Origin: Achromobacter aegrifaciens
GTDB lineage: Bacteria; Pseudomonadota; Gammaproteobacteria; Burkholderiales; Burkholderiaceae_B
DNA: 64,000 nt
Direction of reading: 5' to 3'
Assembly (NCBI RefSeq): GCF_902859735.1
Contig: NZ_CADIJY010000009.1
Coordinates: forward strand, 62,001 to 126,000
Positions within the stretch are counted from its first letter, which is position 1; the number at the start of each line of letters is the position of its first letter. Of this stretch, positions 42,717 to 52,101 are shown piece by piece. A program made the position numbers and the translations under genes. Below the pieces are notes generated by a model, which saw only the letters and a program-made list of their open reading frames with translations, searched no databases and was not told where the DNA came from.

Positions 42717-42731
42717 GTCCATTCAATGGAC
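42717..42731. promoter_or_regulatory. IclR operator candidate
   Basis: GTCCATT and AATGGAC are perfect 7-base arms around one C, about 21 bases before the Bug gene ATG and 125 bases before the IclR ATG. The size and symmetry fit IclR-family operators. Confidence 0.55.
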
Positions 42732-42751
42732 AGTACCTGCACGGAGACTCT

Positions 42752-43741
42752 ATGACTACAGGTCAAAAGCCTGGACTGCGGCGCATTGCCGCCACCCTTC
42801 TGGCTACCGCCGCAAGCGCATTCGCAATGGGTTCGGCCCATGCCGCCTATCCCGACAAGCCCGTCCGCATCGTGGTCGGTTTTTCCGCCGGCGGCACCAC
42901 TGACGTGATCGCCCGCATCATGGCCAAGGAGCTGACCGAAAGCCTCGGCCAGTCCTTCGTGGTCGAGAACAAGCCGGGCGCCGGCAGCAATATCGCCACC
43001 GACCAGGTAAAGCGCGCAGACCCCGACGGCTACACGCTGCTGTTCGTGGCCGTGACCAGCGCCATCAACCAGACGCTGTACAAGAACGTCAATTTCGACC
43101 TGACCAAGGATTTCACGCCGGTGGCGCTGGGCGCCAAGGTGCCGAACATCCTGGTGGTGAACCCGACAGTGCCTGTGAAATCGGTGCAGGAACTGGTGGA
43201 CTACGCCAAGAAGAATCCCGGCAAGCTGGCGTTCGCCTCGTCCGGCAGCGGCACGTCCATCCACATGGCGGGCGAGCTCTTCAAGATGCAGACCGGCATC
43301 GACGTGCTGCACGTGCCCTACAAGGGCAGCGCGCCGGCCGTGACCGACCTGATCGGCGGCCAGGTGCAGTTCATGTTCGACAACATGCCGTCGGCCTGGC
43401 CCCACGTGCAGTCGGGCAAGCTGCGCGCCCTGGCCGTGACCACGACCGAGCGCTCCAAGAGCGCGCCTGACGTGCCGACCATGAAGGAATCCGGTTTCGC
43501 CAACTTCGACGTGTCTTCGTGGTTCGGCCTGATCGCGCCCGCCGGCACGCCGCCGGAAGTCGTGAACAAGCTCAACGCCGCCATGGTCAAGGCCCTGGAC
43601 AAGCCCGAAGTGCAGCTCAGCTTCGAGAAGCTGGGCGCCGTGGGCGTGAAGACGACGCCGGCCGAATTCGGCCAGTTCATCAAGTCGGAAGTGGAAGGCT
43701 GGGCCCCCGTGGTCAAGGCCTCGGGCGCCAAGGTGGACTGA
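42752..43741 (+). CDS. Bug/TctC-family periplasmic solute receptor
   Basis: A 329-residue Bug receptor with a Sec-type signal ('RRIAATLLATAASAFAMGSAHAA') and family landmarks 'YPDKPVRIVVGFSAGGTTDVIARIMAKEL', 'VVENKPGAGSNIATDQVKRADPDGYTLL' and 'HVPYKGSAPAVTDLIGGQVQFMFDN'. The ligand is unknown. No transporter or enzyme gene is next to it; the IclR gene is its only partner. ATG 42752 follows ACGGAGA. It is followed by two hairpins and a T-tract. Confidence 0.93.
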   Translation: MTTGQKPGLRRIAATLLATAASAFAMGSAHAAYPDKPVRIVVGFSAGGTTDVIARIMAKELTESLGQSFVVENKPGAGSNIATDQVKRADPDGYTLLFVAVTSAINQTLYKNVNFDLTKDFTPVALGAKVPNILVVNPTVPVKSVQELVDYAKKNPGKLAFASSGSGTSIHMAGELFKMQTGIDVLHVPYKGSAPAVTDLIGGQVQFMFDNMPSAWPHVQSGKLRALAVTTTERSKSAPDVPTMKESGFANFDVSSWFGLIAPAGTPPEVVNKLNAAMVKALDKPEVQLSFEKLGAVGVKTTPAEFGQFIKSEVEGWAPVVKASGAKVD

Positions 43742-43751
43742 TGTTCGATTT

Positions 43752-43817
43752 CCGGGCGGCAAGCCGCCCGGCAAACCTTGCTGGGGGACAGGCGTAAGCC
43801 TGCGCCCCTATTTTTTT
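43752..43817 (+). terminator. Two hairpins ending the Bug gene
   Basis: CCGGGCGGC/GCCGCCCGG (43752-43760 with 43763-43771) is followed by a second stem with core CAGGC-GTAA-GCCTG flanked by GGGG/CCCC and a seven-T tract (43811-43817) overlapping the trmJ stop. Confidence 0.85.
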
Positions 43818-44599
43818 GCCCCGCCGTTGCGGCGCGCCGTGGCCAGCATGGCCGTGCAGACCCCGCGCATCATGTCCACCTCGTCGCGGCTCAGCGCAAG
43901 GCGGGAGTACAGGTGCCGCATGCGCGGCATCAGCTTCTTGGGGTGGGCAGGATCCAGGAACTGCACTCCGACCAGCGCTTCTTCCCAGTGCGCCAGGAAG
44001 GCCTGTACCGCCTCGCCCGAAGCCGGCGCCGCGCCGCGCGGCGCCTCTTGCGCGGTGGAGGCCGGCAGCAGCGCCGCGCCCTGGTCCACCAGCAGCGCGT
44101 AGCGCAGCTCCCAGGCGGCCAGCTGCAGGGCCTGGGCCACGTTCAACGAGCTGTACTCAGGATTGGCAGGGATATGGCAGATGCGATGGCACAGCGCGAT
44201 CTGGGCGTTGGTGAGCCCGGCGCGTTCGGTGCCCAGCACCACGGCGGCCACGCCTTCGGCCGTTTCGCCCAGGTGGGCGCGGGCCAGTTCGGCCGCCTGG
44301 CGGATGTCGCAGGGCGGGGGGCCCAGGTCGCGTACCCGCGCGGTCAGCGCGAATGCCATGGTGACCGGGGCCAGCGCTTCTTCCAGGGACCCGTAAATGC
44401 GGGCATTTTCCAGCACGTCCAGCGCGCCGCTGGCGAGCGCCACGGCCTCCGGCTGGCTTGTTACATCTGGAAATTTAGGCTCGACCAGAACCAGTTCGGA
44501 GAAGCCCATCGTCTTGATGGCGCGGGCCGCCGAACCCACGTTTCCGGGGTGGCTGGGGTTCACCATAACGAAGCGAACACGTGAAAATGCTTGAGTCAT
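43808..44599 (-). CDS. trmJ: tRNA (cytidine/uridine-2'-O-)-methyltransferase TrmJ
   Basis: TrmJ methylates the 2'-OH of tRNA position 32 with S-adenosylmethionine. The 263 residues form a SPOUT knotted methyltransferase: motif 1 'FVMVNPSHPGNVGSAARAIKTMGF', motif 2 'VVLGTERAGLTNAQIALC' and motif 3 'IPANPEYSSLNVAQALQLAAWELR'. It is divergent from suhB (131-base gap), as in many Gammaproteobacteria and Burkholderiales where trmJ and suhB are neighbours. Confidence 0.94.
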   Translation of the reverse strand: MTQAFSRVRFVMVNPSHPGNVGSAARAIKTMGFSELVLVEPKFPDVTSQPEAVALASGALDVLENARIYGSLEEALAPVTMAFALTARVRDLGPPPCDIRQAAELARAHLGETAEGVAAVVLGTERAGLTNAQIALCHRICHIPANPEYSSLNVAQALQLAAWELRYALLVDQGAALLPASTAQEAPRGAAPASGEAVQAFLAHWEEALVGVQFLDPAHPKKLMPRMRHLYSRLALSRDEVDMMRGVCTAMLATARRNGGAKK

Positions 44600-44729
44600 T
44601 TAAAATGGCACGTTTGGCTTAGTGCCTTCCTGGTTTTTTGGGTCGATTTCCCCCTGTTGGGGAACGGCGGACCGGGGGGCGGCAAGCGGCCTATCATCAA
44701 GCCAACTCATCGCATTCGTACGGAATTTT

Positions 44730-45515
44730 ATGCACCCGATGCTCAACATCGCCATCAAGGCGGCCCGGCGTGCCGGCACCATTATCAACCGTGCCAGCAT
44801 GGATTTGGAACGACTCAGCGTGGCTCGCAAGGGGCCGCGGGATTATGTCACGGAAGTCGATCGCGCCGCCGAGGAGTCGATCGTCGAGACGCTGCGCGCG
44901 GCTTACCCGGACCACGCCGTGCTGGGCGAGGAATTCGGCCTGCAAGGCCCCGAGCAGGCGGAATTCCAGTGGATCATCGATCCCCTGGATGGCACCACCA
45001 ACTTCATCCACGGCCTGCCCAACTACGCCGTGTCGATCGCGCTGACGCAGCGCGGCCAGGTCACGCAGGCGGTCATCTATGACCCGACCCGCAATGAACT
45101 GTTCACGGCCAGCCGTGGCAGCGGCACCTTCCTGAACGACCGCCGCGTGCGCGTCTCGGGCCGTACCCGCTACCACGAGGCCCTGCTGGGCGCGCACTGG
45201 CCCAACTCCGGCGATCCGGAACAAGGCTCCGCGCGTTTCCGCCAGATGGCCGAAGGCAGCACTGGCGTGCGCCGCCTGGGCTCCACCGTGCTGGACCTGG
45301 CCTACGTGGCCTGCGGCCGCCTGGACGGCTTCTGCGGTGTGGGCCTGAAGGCCTGGGACCTGGCGGCAGGCAGCCTGATGGTGCTGGAAGCCGGCGGCCT
45401 GGTGGCCGACTTCGACGGCGAGCAAGGCTGGATGGACAGCGGCAACGTGCTGGCCGCCAGCCCCAAGATCTTCACGCAGATGCTGTCCTCGCTGAATCCG
45501 CCTTCGGCGGCTTGA
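44730..45515 (+). CDS. suhB: Inositol-1-monophosphatase SuhB
   Basis: SuhB hydrolyses inositol phosphates and in E. coli takes part in rRNA antitermination complexes. The 261-residue protein has the metal and catalytic motifs 'LGEEFG', 'WIIDPLDGTTNFIHGLPNYAVSIAL' and 'GVGLKAWDLAAGSLMVLEAGG'. Start ATG 44730; the AT-rich upstream stretch has a weak ribosome site. A strong palindromic terminator follows at 45544. Confidence 0.95.
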   Translation: MHPMLNIAIKAARRAGTIINRASMDLERLSVARKGPRDYVTEVDRAAEESIVETLRAAYPDHAVLGEEFGLQGPEQAEFQWIIDPLDGTTNFIHGLPNYAVSIALTQRGQVTQAVIYDPTRNELFTASRGSGTFLNDRRVRVSGRTRYHEALLGAHWPNSGDPEQGSARFRQMAEGSTGVRRLGSTVLDLAYVACGRLDGFCGVGLKAWDLAAGSLMVLEAGGLVADFDGEQGWMDSGNVLAASPKIFTQMLSSLNPPSAA

Positions 45516-45543
45516 GGCGGAACGCTTCCGCCAGAATGAAATA

Positions 45544-45566
45544 AACCGGCCATGGCCGGTTTTTTC
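45544..45566. terminator. Terminator between suhB and nosX
   Basis: A perfect palindrome (AACCGGCCA/TGGCCGGTT, 45544-45561) is followed by a short T run, and preceded by AA on the other side. It separates two convergent genes. Confidence 0.85.
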
Positions 45567-45582
45567 ATGCGCGGGCGCAGGC

Positions 45583-46581
45583 TCAGCCGGCCTGACCCTG
45601 CAATACCAACTGCCCATCCTCCGCCACAAACCACGCGCGCAGCCCCAGCTCCCGCACCACCGCCTGCGTCGTTTCCAGCGGCATGTTCGAGAAAGCCGTC
45701 GATAGGGCATCGGCCATGGTCGCGGACGGCGCCATGACGGACACGCTCAGGTATCGCGGCCGCGCGCGGCCGGTGCGGGGATCGAACAGATGCGTGTACC
45801 GGCCCGCGGGGTCGATGGCGGTGCCATAGCCGCCGGAAGTTGCCAGGGCCTGGTTCGTCATGCTGGCGCTTGCCAGCTGGCGCGCCGGGTCGCGCGGATC
45901 GGCGATGCCGACCTTCCAGGGCTGCGGCGTAGCGCTACTGTCCAGCCCCTGTATTTCACCCATGTCCACCAGCGCCCGCTCCAGCCCAGCGCGCCTGAGC
46001 AGGTCGGTGACGCGGTCGGTGATGTAGCCCTGGGCGATGCCGTTGAGCGTGATGCCCATGCCGGGCCGCAGCAGTTCGATGCGGCTGTCGTCCAGCATCA
46101 CGTCGGCATGCGACACGCGCGATAGCGCCTGCGCGATGGCCTGGGCCGGCGGACCGTCGGCGGCGGCGCCGGGCTGCGAGAAGTGTTCGGCATACAGCTG
46201 CCACAGCGGCTGCACGGTGGGATCGAACATGCCTGAGGTCAATTCGCTGTAGCGCCGGCTTTCGCTCAAGAGTCGCAGCAAGTCGGCCGGCGGATTGTCC
46301 AGGAAGCCCTGGCGGTTCAAACGCGAAAGCGCGCTGTCGTCGCGATAGAGGCTGAAGATGGCTTCCAGCCGCCGCAGTTCCTGCAAGGACTGAGCGATCA
46401 GGCGCTGGGCCGCTGCGGCGTCGGGATGGTAGAGACGCAGCTCGGCATCGGCCCCCAGCGCCGTGCCTTGCCAGGTGACGGGTGCAATCGAGGCGGCGGC
46501 GCGGCGCGCGGCGACGGGGGCCAGTGCCAGCGCGCTGGCTGCGGCGGCGATGCCGATGAAACGGCGGCGGGTAGGGTTCAT
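45583..46581 (-). CDS. nosX: FAD:protein FMN transferase of the nos operon (NosX/ApbE)
   Basis: An ApbE-family protein that transfers FMN from FAD to a Thr of a target protein, here probably NosR. The 332 residues have a Tat signal ('RRRFIGIAAAASALALAPVA'), 'TGMFDPTVQPLW'-type segment ('ELTSGMFDPTVQPLWQLY'), 'GITLNGIAQGYITDRV' and 'VDMGEIQG', with a Mg-site 'PLETTQAVV' tail region. Start ATG 46581. It is the last gene of the operon, 25 bases after nosL. Confidence 0.93.
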   Translation of the reverse strand: MNPTRRRFIGIAAAASALALAPVAARRAAASIAPVTWQGTALGADAELRLYHPDAAAAQRLIAQSLQELRRLEAIFSLYRDDSALSRLNRQGFLDNPPADLLRLLSESRRYSELTSGMFDPTVQPLWQLYAEHFSQPGAAADGPPAQAIAQALSRVSHADVMLDDSRIELLRPGMGITLNGIAQGYITDRVTDLLRRAGLERALVDMGEIQGLDSSATPQPWKVGIADPRDPARQLASASMTNQALATSGGYGTAIDPAGRYTHLFDPRTGRARPRYLSVSVMAPSATMADALSTAFSNMPLETTQAVVRELGLRAWFVAEDGQLVLQGQAG

Positions 46582-46606
46582 GGCGATAGGCCTGTAGAGG
46601 CGCGGG

Positions 46607-47107
46607 CTATTGGGCGAAGACATAGCTTTCCGGCACGTCGGCAAAGGTGACGACGCGGCCGCCGTGGGTATCGGCGAAAGCCTGCGCATGGTCGCGGCGG
46701 GAGAAGGGGATGGCATCTTCGGCACCCATGCCGCCGATGTAGCGGCCTTCGATGACGTAGTACGCCTGCCGCGCGTCGATCCAGGCCGCCGGGTCCGGCG
46801 CGCCGCCCGCGCCCGCGGTGGACATGTCGTTGACGTAGATGGCGCTGATGCCCTTGGGTTCTTCGGGCAGCAGGGTGTAGGCGAAGACCTGCTTGATCGA
46901 GGAGAACCACACGGGCGCGGCCTGCCCCTTGACGAATATCTGTCCCTTGGGACCGTTGTGTTCGCTCAGCGCCATGCCGCAGTAATGGCCGACGGACTCC
47001 GTCGTCACGGCCTGCGGCGGAGGCGCGGTTTCGGGCGCGGCGCCGCTGCCGCAGCCCGCGGCCAGCAGCACGATGGAGGTGGCCAGCATGAGTCGCAGGG
47101 ATTTCAT
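46607..47107 (-). CDS. nosL: Nitrous oxide reductase copper chaperone NosL
   Basis: NosL is an outer-membrane-anchored or periplasmic lipoprotein that delivers Cu(I) for the NosZ CuZ site. The 166 residues have the lipobox 'LLAAGC', then the copper ligand motif 'HYCGMALSEHNGPKGQIF', and the family segments 'WFSSIKQVFAYTLLPEE' and 'AEDAIPFSRRDHAQAFA'. The ATG overlaps the nosY stop (ATGA, 47104-47107). Confidence 0.93.
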   Translation of the reverse strand: MKSLRLMLATSIVLLAAGCGSGAAPETAPPPQAVTTESVGHYCGMALSEHNGPKGQIFVKGQAAPVWFSSIKQVFAYTLLPEEPKGISAIYVNDMSTAGAGGAPDPAAWIDARQAYYVIEGRYIGGMGAEDAIPFSRRDHAQAFADTHGGRVVTFADVPESYVFAQ

Positions 47108-47934
47108 AGCGGTTTGTTCCTGAAAGCGGCGGTCGCCAGCAGGAACGGCACGGCGATCCACAGCAGCAGCGCCGCGACCAGCGCGGCGAGCGGCAGGCTG
47201 GCCTGGTCGCTCACGCCCGCCATGCCGGCATACAGCGAAATGTTCTCGAAGCCCGTCAGGTTGAGCAGGCGGTATACGTCGGACGGGTTGAGCAGCAGCA
47301 GCGCGTTGAGCAGGCCGGGGCTGACGTGGCGGCCCTGGTCGGCCGCCAGCACGCCCAGCAGCGCCATGTCGTAGATCACCACGAAGAACAGCCAGACGCC
47401 GACGGCGATGCCGGCGGCCGTGGCGCGCTCGCGCACCAGCGAACTGATCAGGTAGCCCATGGCGAGAAAGCTCGCGCCCAGCAGCACGCTGGCGCCGATC
47501 AATAGGGCGAACGGCTGCCAGGCGCTGGGGTCCAGGCCGCCGTAGGCCCATTGCAGCGCCAGCCCGGCGGAACCGTAGCCCGCGCCCGTGGCCAGCGCCA
47601 GGATGGCCAGGTGGCCGATGAATTTGCCGATCAATACCTGGCCGCGCGAAACCGGGTAGCTGAGCAGCAGCGCCATCGTGCCCCGGTCGACCTCGCCGAC
47701 CACGGCGTCATAGGCCAGCAGCATGGCAATGAGCGGCACCAGGAAGATCGACAGGCTGGACAGGCTGACCACCGTGACGGTCAGCGGCTCGGCCTTGACG
47801 GTGCCCGTGGGCGAGCTGCCCAAAAGGCCCAGCGCCAGCGCCAGCGCGGCCAGCAGCAGGGCGGTCGCCAGCACCCAGCGATTGCGCAGGCCGTCGCGGA
47901 TTTCCTTGCCGATGATGGTGCATACCGCGTTCAT
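47104..47934 (-). CDS. nosY: NosY, ABC transporter permease for nitrous oxide reductase maturation
   Basis: A 276-residue membrane subunit of the NosDFY complex, which couples ATP use to copper-site assembly. Six membrane segments can be seen ('VLATALLLAALALALGLLG', 'VSLSSLSIFLVPLIAMLLA' and four more). It ends with an overlap to nosL and starts by overlapping nosF (ATGA, 47931-47934). Confidence 0.93.
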   Translation of the reverse strand: MNAVCTIIGKEIRDGLRNRWVLATALLLAALALALGLLGSSPTGTVKAEPLTVTVVSLSSLSIFLVPLIAMLLAYDAVVGEVDRGTMALLLSYPVSRGQVLIGKFIGHLAILALATGAGYGSAGLALQWAYGGLDPSAWQPFALLIGASVLLGASFLAMGYLISSLVRERATAAGIAVGVWLFFVVIYDMALLGVLAADQGRHVSPGLLNALLLLNPSDVYRLLNLTGFENISLYAGMAGVSDQASLPLAALVAALLLWIAVPFLLATAAFRNKPL

Positions 47935-48833
47935 ACGTCTTCCCGTTCAAGCAGATGTGCATAGATGTCGTCCAGGCCCGGGACCTGGATGTCGAGGTCG
48001 GCGATGGCCGACGACAGCGCGCCGATGCCGCGGATCGCTTCGACCTTGCCGCTCTCGGGGCAGGCCAGTTCAAAGCGCCCGGCATCGATGCGGCGCCAAT
48101 CGCCGCCGGGCGGCGGCGCGCTGGCATCGGCAAAGGTCAGGCGGATGCGGATGGGCAGCCCGGTGGAGCGCCGCAGCGCCGACATCGCGCCGTCGGCGAT
48201 CTTTTTTCCGGCCTTCATCACGACGATGCGGTCCGCATGGCCGGCCAGTTCGGACAGGGCGTGCGTGCTCAGCAGTATCGTGGCGCCGGCCGCGCGCAGT
48301 TCGTGGACGATGTCGTAGAACATCAGGCGCGAGGCGGGGTCCAGGCCGGTGGTGGGCTCGTCGAACAGCAGCACGCGGGGCTGGCCCAGCAGCGCCTGCG
48401 CCAGCGCCAGGCGCTGCCGCATGCCCTTGGAGTAGCCGCCCACGCGGCGGCGCGCGGCGCCGGCGATGCCGACCTTCTCCAGCAGCGCGGCGTTGCCCGA
48501 CAGCGGCTGGCGCTTGAGCCTGGCGTAGAACGCCAGGGTTTCCTCGCCGGTCATCGAGGGATGCAGCGCCACGGTCTCGGGCAGGTAGCCGATCCGGCCG
48601 CGCAGGCGCGCCGCGGCGGGGCTGTGCGCGTCCTGGCCGAAGATCGCGACGCGGCCGCGGGTGGGACGTATCAGGCCCAGGATGAGCTTGATCATCGTGC
48701 TCTTGCCGGCGCCATTGTGTCCGGCGAGCGCAACGCATTCGCCTTCGCGTAGCTGCAGGTCCAGGCCGTCGATGGCCTGATGCGCGCCATAGTGCTTGCT
48801 GACGCCGGTAAGCGCCACCAGGTCGGTGCTCAT
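47931..48833 (-). CDS. nosF: NosF, ABC transporter ATPase for nitrous oxide reductase maturation
   Basis: A 300-residue ATPase with Walker A 'GHNGAGKST', signature 'YSKGMRQRLALAQALLG', Walker B 'VLLFDEPTTGLDPASR' and switch His 'ILLSTHALSEL'. The C-terminal tail after residue 215 is the accessory domain of the NosF type. It overlaps both nosD (ATGA, 48830-48833) and nosY. Confidence 0.95.
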   Translation of the reverse strand: MSTDLVALTGVSKHYGAHQAIDGLDLQLREGECVALAGHNGAGKSTMIKLILGLIRPTRGRVAIFGQDAHSPAAARLRGRIGYLPETVALHPSMTGEETLAFYARLKRQPLSGNAALLEKVGIAGAARRRVGGYSKGMRQRLALAQALLGQPRVLLFDEPTTGLDPASRLMFYDIVHELRAAGATILLSTHALSELAGHADRIVVMKAGKKIADGAMSALRRSTGLPIRIRLTFADASAPPPGGDWRRIDAGRFELACPESGKVEAIRGIGALSSAIADLDIQVPGLDDIYAHLLEREDV

Positions 48834-50125
48834 GGGGATTCCTTGGTGCTTGCGGTGGGCGGAGGCTGCATCAGCGGGGCGCTGTCGATCACGCCGCCTG
48901 GCAGGATGGCGGGAAACTGCGACTGGGCCCAGCGCACGATGGAAATCGACGGGCTGTTCAGCAGGATGCGGGCCGCCGGCGCGCGCCACAGCAACTGGTC
49001 GACCACGTCGTTCGGCCGGTAGGCGGTGTCGGCGATGCCGTCGCCGTCCAGGTCGAACGCGGTGTTGTCGCTCCAGTAATTGCCGCGCCCGTCCACCGAC
49101 CAGTCCAGTGTGCGCGTGCCCACGTACTTCACCTGGTTGCGGTTGTTGATGAAGGCGTTGCCCGAGATCCGGTTGCCTTCGGACCCGGCCGTGAAATGCA
49201 CGCCGATGTCGCAGTTGGAGAAATGGTTGTCCAGGAAGGTGTTGCGGTTGGCGTTGTAGATGAACACGCATTTCCCGGCGCGGTCCACCGTGTTGTTGGC
49301 GATCGTGGAATGGTTGGCGTAGTTCAACATCAGGCCCTGCTCCTGGCTGTCCAGCGCGACGTTGTCGCGCACCACCAGCCGGTGCGAATACATGATGGCG
49401 TAGGCGATGTCGGTGCCAGTGGATACGTTGCCGCTGATCTCGCTATCGTTGGTGTACATGTAGTGCACCGCGTAGCGCAGGTCGTGGAAGCGGTTGCCGC
49501 TGAACGTGTTGAGCTTGCTGGTGTTGACGAAGATGCCATCGCGACCGGCGGATATGTCGTTGTCCAGCACGCGCGTGCCTGGCGTGTTCCACAGCGTCAC
49601 GCCGTTGCCTCTCTCGGCCACGCGCAGCTCCTTGTTGCCCACGATGCGGTTGCCGCGGACGGTAGCGTCGGCTGGCCCCCAGACGTGCACGCCGACCAGG
49701 TTGTCCAGGACGTCGTTGCGCTCCACCAGCGCGCGGTGTGCCTCGCGGTCCAGGAAGATGCCGGCGTCCATGTCGGACAGGCTCAGGCCGGAGCGCGTGA
49801 CGGTCAGGTTGCGCAGCGACACGTCCGCGGCCGTGACCCAGACGGTGCGCCCCTGGCGCGTGCCGGCGATGACGGCCGAACGGTCCTGGGGGCCTTCCAG
49901 CGTCAGGGGCTTGTCGATGACGATGCCGCCGGCGTAGGAGCCGGGCGCCAGCCGCAGCACGTCGCCGGCCGCGGCAGAGGCGATCGCCGCCGTCAGGTCG
50001 GCGCCCGCGGCGATCTCCACGGTCGCCGCGGCCGCCGCGCCCGACAGCGCCAGCCCGGCGGCCGCCAGCAGCGCGGCGCCGGTGGTCCTGCTTGCGCTCA
50101 TCCCAAGGATTGCGGCGAGCTTCAT
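48830..50125 (-). CDS. nosD: NosD, periplasmic copper-site maturation protein
   Basis: A 431-residue exported protein with a signal ('TTGAALLAAAGLALSGAAAAA') and a right-handed beta-helix of CASH repeats ('NDVLDNLVGVHVWGPADATV', 'NNTVDRAGKCVFIYNANRN'). NosD receives copper from NosL and hands it to apo-NosZ in the known mechanism. Start ATG 50125, 5 bases after the nosZ stop; its stop overlaps nosF. Confidence 0.94.
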   Translation of the reverse strand: MKLAAILGMSASRTTGAALLAAAGLALSGAAAAATVEIAAGADLTAAIASAAAGDVLRLAPGSYAGGIVIDKPLTLEGPQDRSAVIAGTRQGRTVWVTAADVSLRNLTVTRSGLSLSDMDAGIFLDREAHRALVERNDVLDNLVGVHVWGPADATVRGNRIVGNKELRVAERGNGVTLWNTPGTRVLDNDISAGRDGIFVNTSKLNTFSGNRFHDLRYAVHYMYTNDSEISGNVSTGTDIAYAIMYSHRLVVRDNVALDSQEQGLMLNYANHSTIANNTVDRAGKCVFIYNANRNTFLDNHFSNCDIGVHFTAGSEGNRISGNAFINNRNQVKYVGTRTLDWSVDGRGNYWSDNTAFDLDGDGIADTAYRPNDVVDQLLWRAPAARILLNSPSISIVRWAQSQFPAILPGGVIDSAPLMQPPPTASTKESP

Positions 50126-50130
50126 ATGCG

Positions 50131-52047
50131 CTACGCGGTCTTCTTGGGATGGACGACCATCTGGCCGGACATCTCCATGTGCAGGGCGTGGCAAAACCAC
50201 TGGCAGTAGTACCAATACACGCCCGGCCGGTCCGCCGTGAAGGTGACCGAGGATGTGGCCTGCGGCCCGATCTCCATGGCGATGCCATGGCCTTCGAGCG
50301 TGAAGCCGTGCGTCAGGTCCTCGATCACTTCCATGTTCGTGACCACCACGGTGACCTCGTCGCCCTGGTTGACCTCGAACTTCTTGATGCTGAACATGGG
50401 CGCGACCGCCATCATGTACACGCGCACCTTGTTGCCGTCGCGCACGACCTTGGCCGCATCGTCCAGCGAAACGCCGTCCTTCTTGGCCATCTGGCGGGCG
50501 TCTTCCCACATCGGGTCGTCGCGCTTCCAGACGCTTACCGGATGGACCTTGGAGCGGTGCACCAGGCACATGTCGTGCGGCTCGGCGAAGCTGGGGCCGT
50601 CATGCACCAGTTTCATCTCGTCGCCGGAAATGTCGATGAGCTGGTCGTTCTCGGGCTTCAGCGGGCCGACGTTAAGGAAACGGTCCTTCGAGAACTTGTT
50701 CAGCGACACCAGCCATTTGCCGTCGGCCTCGCGGGTCTCGCCCATGGTCGAATGGTTGTGACCGGGCTGATAGTGCACGTCCAGCTTCTGGATGATCGGG
50801 TCGACCTTTTCGCCCTTGTAGGCGCGCTTTGCCTTGTCGATGTTCCACTTGACCATCTGGCTGTCGATGAACAGCGTGGTGTAGGCGTTGCCGCGGCCGT
50901 CGAACGCCGTGTGCAGCGGCCCCAGGCCCAACTGCGGCTCCGCTACCACGCAGTCGCGCGGCTTGATCTTGTCGTCGAACAGATCGTCCAGCGTGCGCAC
51001 GTCCAGCACCGTGACGGTGGGCGAGAGCTTGCCGTTGAGCACCAGGTGGATGCCGTCGGGCGCGGCGTTGCAGCCGTGCGGCGAGTTCGGCACGGGGATG
51101 TAGCGGGTGTACTTGGAACCGTGGCGTCCGTCGACGACCGGCACGCCGCCCATCATCTTGAAGTCGCCATTCTTGACGGCTTCCTCGATGCGCTTGATGT
51201 TGAACACCACGACCCAGTCCTGCTCGTTGGCCGAGGCTTCTTCCACCGTGACGCCCTTCTCCGAGTTGTAGCAGGTGGAGAACGAGTACTTGCCCTGGTA
51301 GTCGGCGTCGCCGTTGTCCAGGTTGCCGTCGACCAGCACCTGCCAGGCGACCTTCATGGTGTCGCCGTCCAGGGCGGTGTAGATGGCGAAGAAGTTCTTC
51401 TTGGGATCGTCCGTCACCTTGCCGTCGTTGGGCAGCGGGATGATGTGCTCGCCGTTGGCGAAAACGTAGCCCGTGCGCGGGTAGCGCTGCGGCCGCAGGC
51501 CATGCACGCCGGAGACGTTGGGTAGCTCGGTGATCTTGTCCGTCTTCATTACATCCAGGCGGATGCGCGCGACGCGGTTGTTGGCCTTGTCGTTGATGAA
51601 CAGATAGCGGCCGTCGTAGGTGCGGTCGGTGAAGGACAGGTGCGGGTGGTGCGCGTCGCCGTTGATGAAGACGCCGCCCTTGTCCTTCAGGTACTCGCGG
51701 GTTTCGGGCGTGAGGCCTTCGGTCAGGATCTTGCGGCTTTCATTGGTGCGGCCCCAGCCGGTGGCGCTGCAATGGTTGAAGACCGGGATGCGCACCAGTT
51801 CGCGCATGGAGGGCAGCCCCAGCACGCGCACCTCGCCCGACTGGCCGCTGGAATTGAAGGCATAGTATTCGTCCAGCTCGCCGGGCGCGACGTGGCCCAG
51901 CACGCCGTTCGCGCCGCCCTTTGCATCCTTGCCGTGGGCGGTGGAGATCTGCGCCCCGGCCACCAGGCCGGCGGCGCCCGTGATGGCTGCGGTGCCGAGG
52001 AAGCTGCGGCGGGTGAGGCCGGCCTTGTCGGGATTCTTGTCTGACAT
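50131..52047 (-). CDS. nosZ: Nitrous oxide reductase NosZ (clade I)
   Basis: NosZ reduces N2O to N2 in the periplasm, the last denitrification step. The 638 residues start with a Tat signal ('[22 protein letters not shown]'), marking clade I. The propeller has CuZ His ligands including '[20 protein letters not shown]'. The C-terminal cupredoxin domain has the CuA motif C-x3-C-x3-H ('[18 protein letters not shown]', about residues 610-627). Start ATG 52047 follows AAGGAG. All expected residues I looked for are present, so the gene should be active. nosR ends 55 bases upstream. Confidence 0.98.
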   Translation of the reverse strand: MSDKNPDKAGLTRRSFLGTAAITGAAGLVAGAQISTAHGKDAKGGANGVLGHVAPGELDEYYAFNSSGQSGEVRVLGLPSMRELVRIPVFNHCSATGWGRTNESRKILTEGLTPETREYLKDKGGVFINGDAHHPHLSFTDRTYDGRYLFINDKANNRVARIRLDVMKTDKITELPNVSGVHGLRPQRYPRTGYVFANGEHIIPLPNDGKVTDDPKKNFFAIYTALDGDTMKVAWQVLVDGNLDNGDADYQGKYSFSTCYNSEKGVTVEEASANEQDWVVVFNIKRIEEAVKNGDFKMMGGVPVVDGRHGSKYTRYIPVPNSPHGCNAAPDGIHLVLNGKLSPTVTVLDVRTLDDLFDDKIKPRDCVVAEPQLGLGPLHTAFDGRGNAYTTLFIDSQMVKWNIDKAKRAYKGEKVDPIIQKLDVHYQPGHNHSTMGETREADGKWLVSLNKFSKDRFLNVGPLKPENDQLIDISGDEMKLVHDGPSFAEPHDMCLVHRSKVHPVSVWKRDDPMWEDARQMAKKDGVSLDDAAKVVRDGNKVRVYMMAVAPMFSIKKFEVNQGDEVTVVVTNMEVIEDLTHGFTLEGHGIAMEIGPQATSSVTFTADRPGVYWYYCQWFCHALHMEMSGQMVVHPKKTA

Positions 52048-52101
52048 GGATAACTCCTTGGTAGGGACGGCGCCCCGGGCGCCGCGGTGCGGAAAGCGGG
52101 A

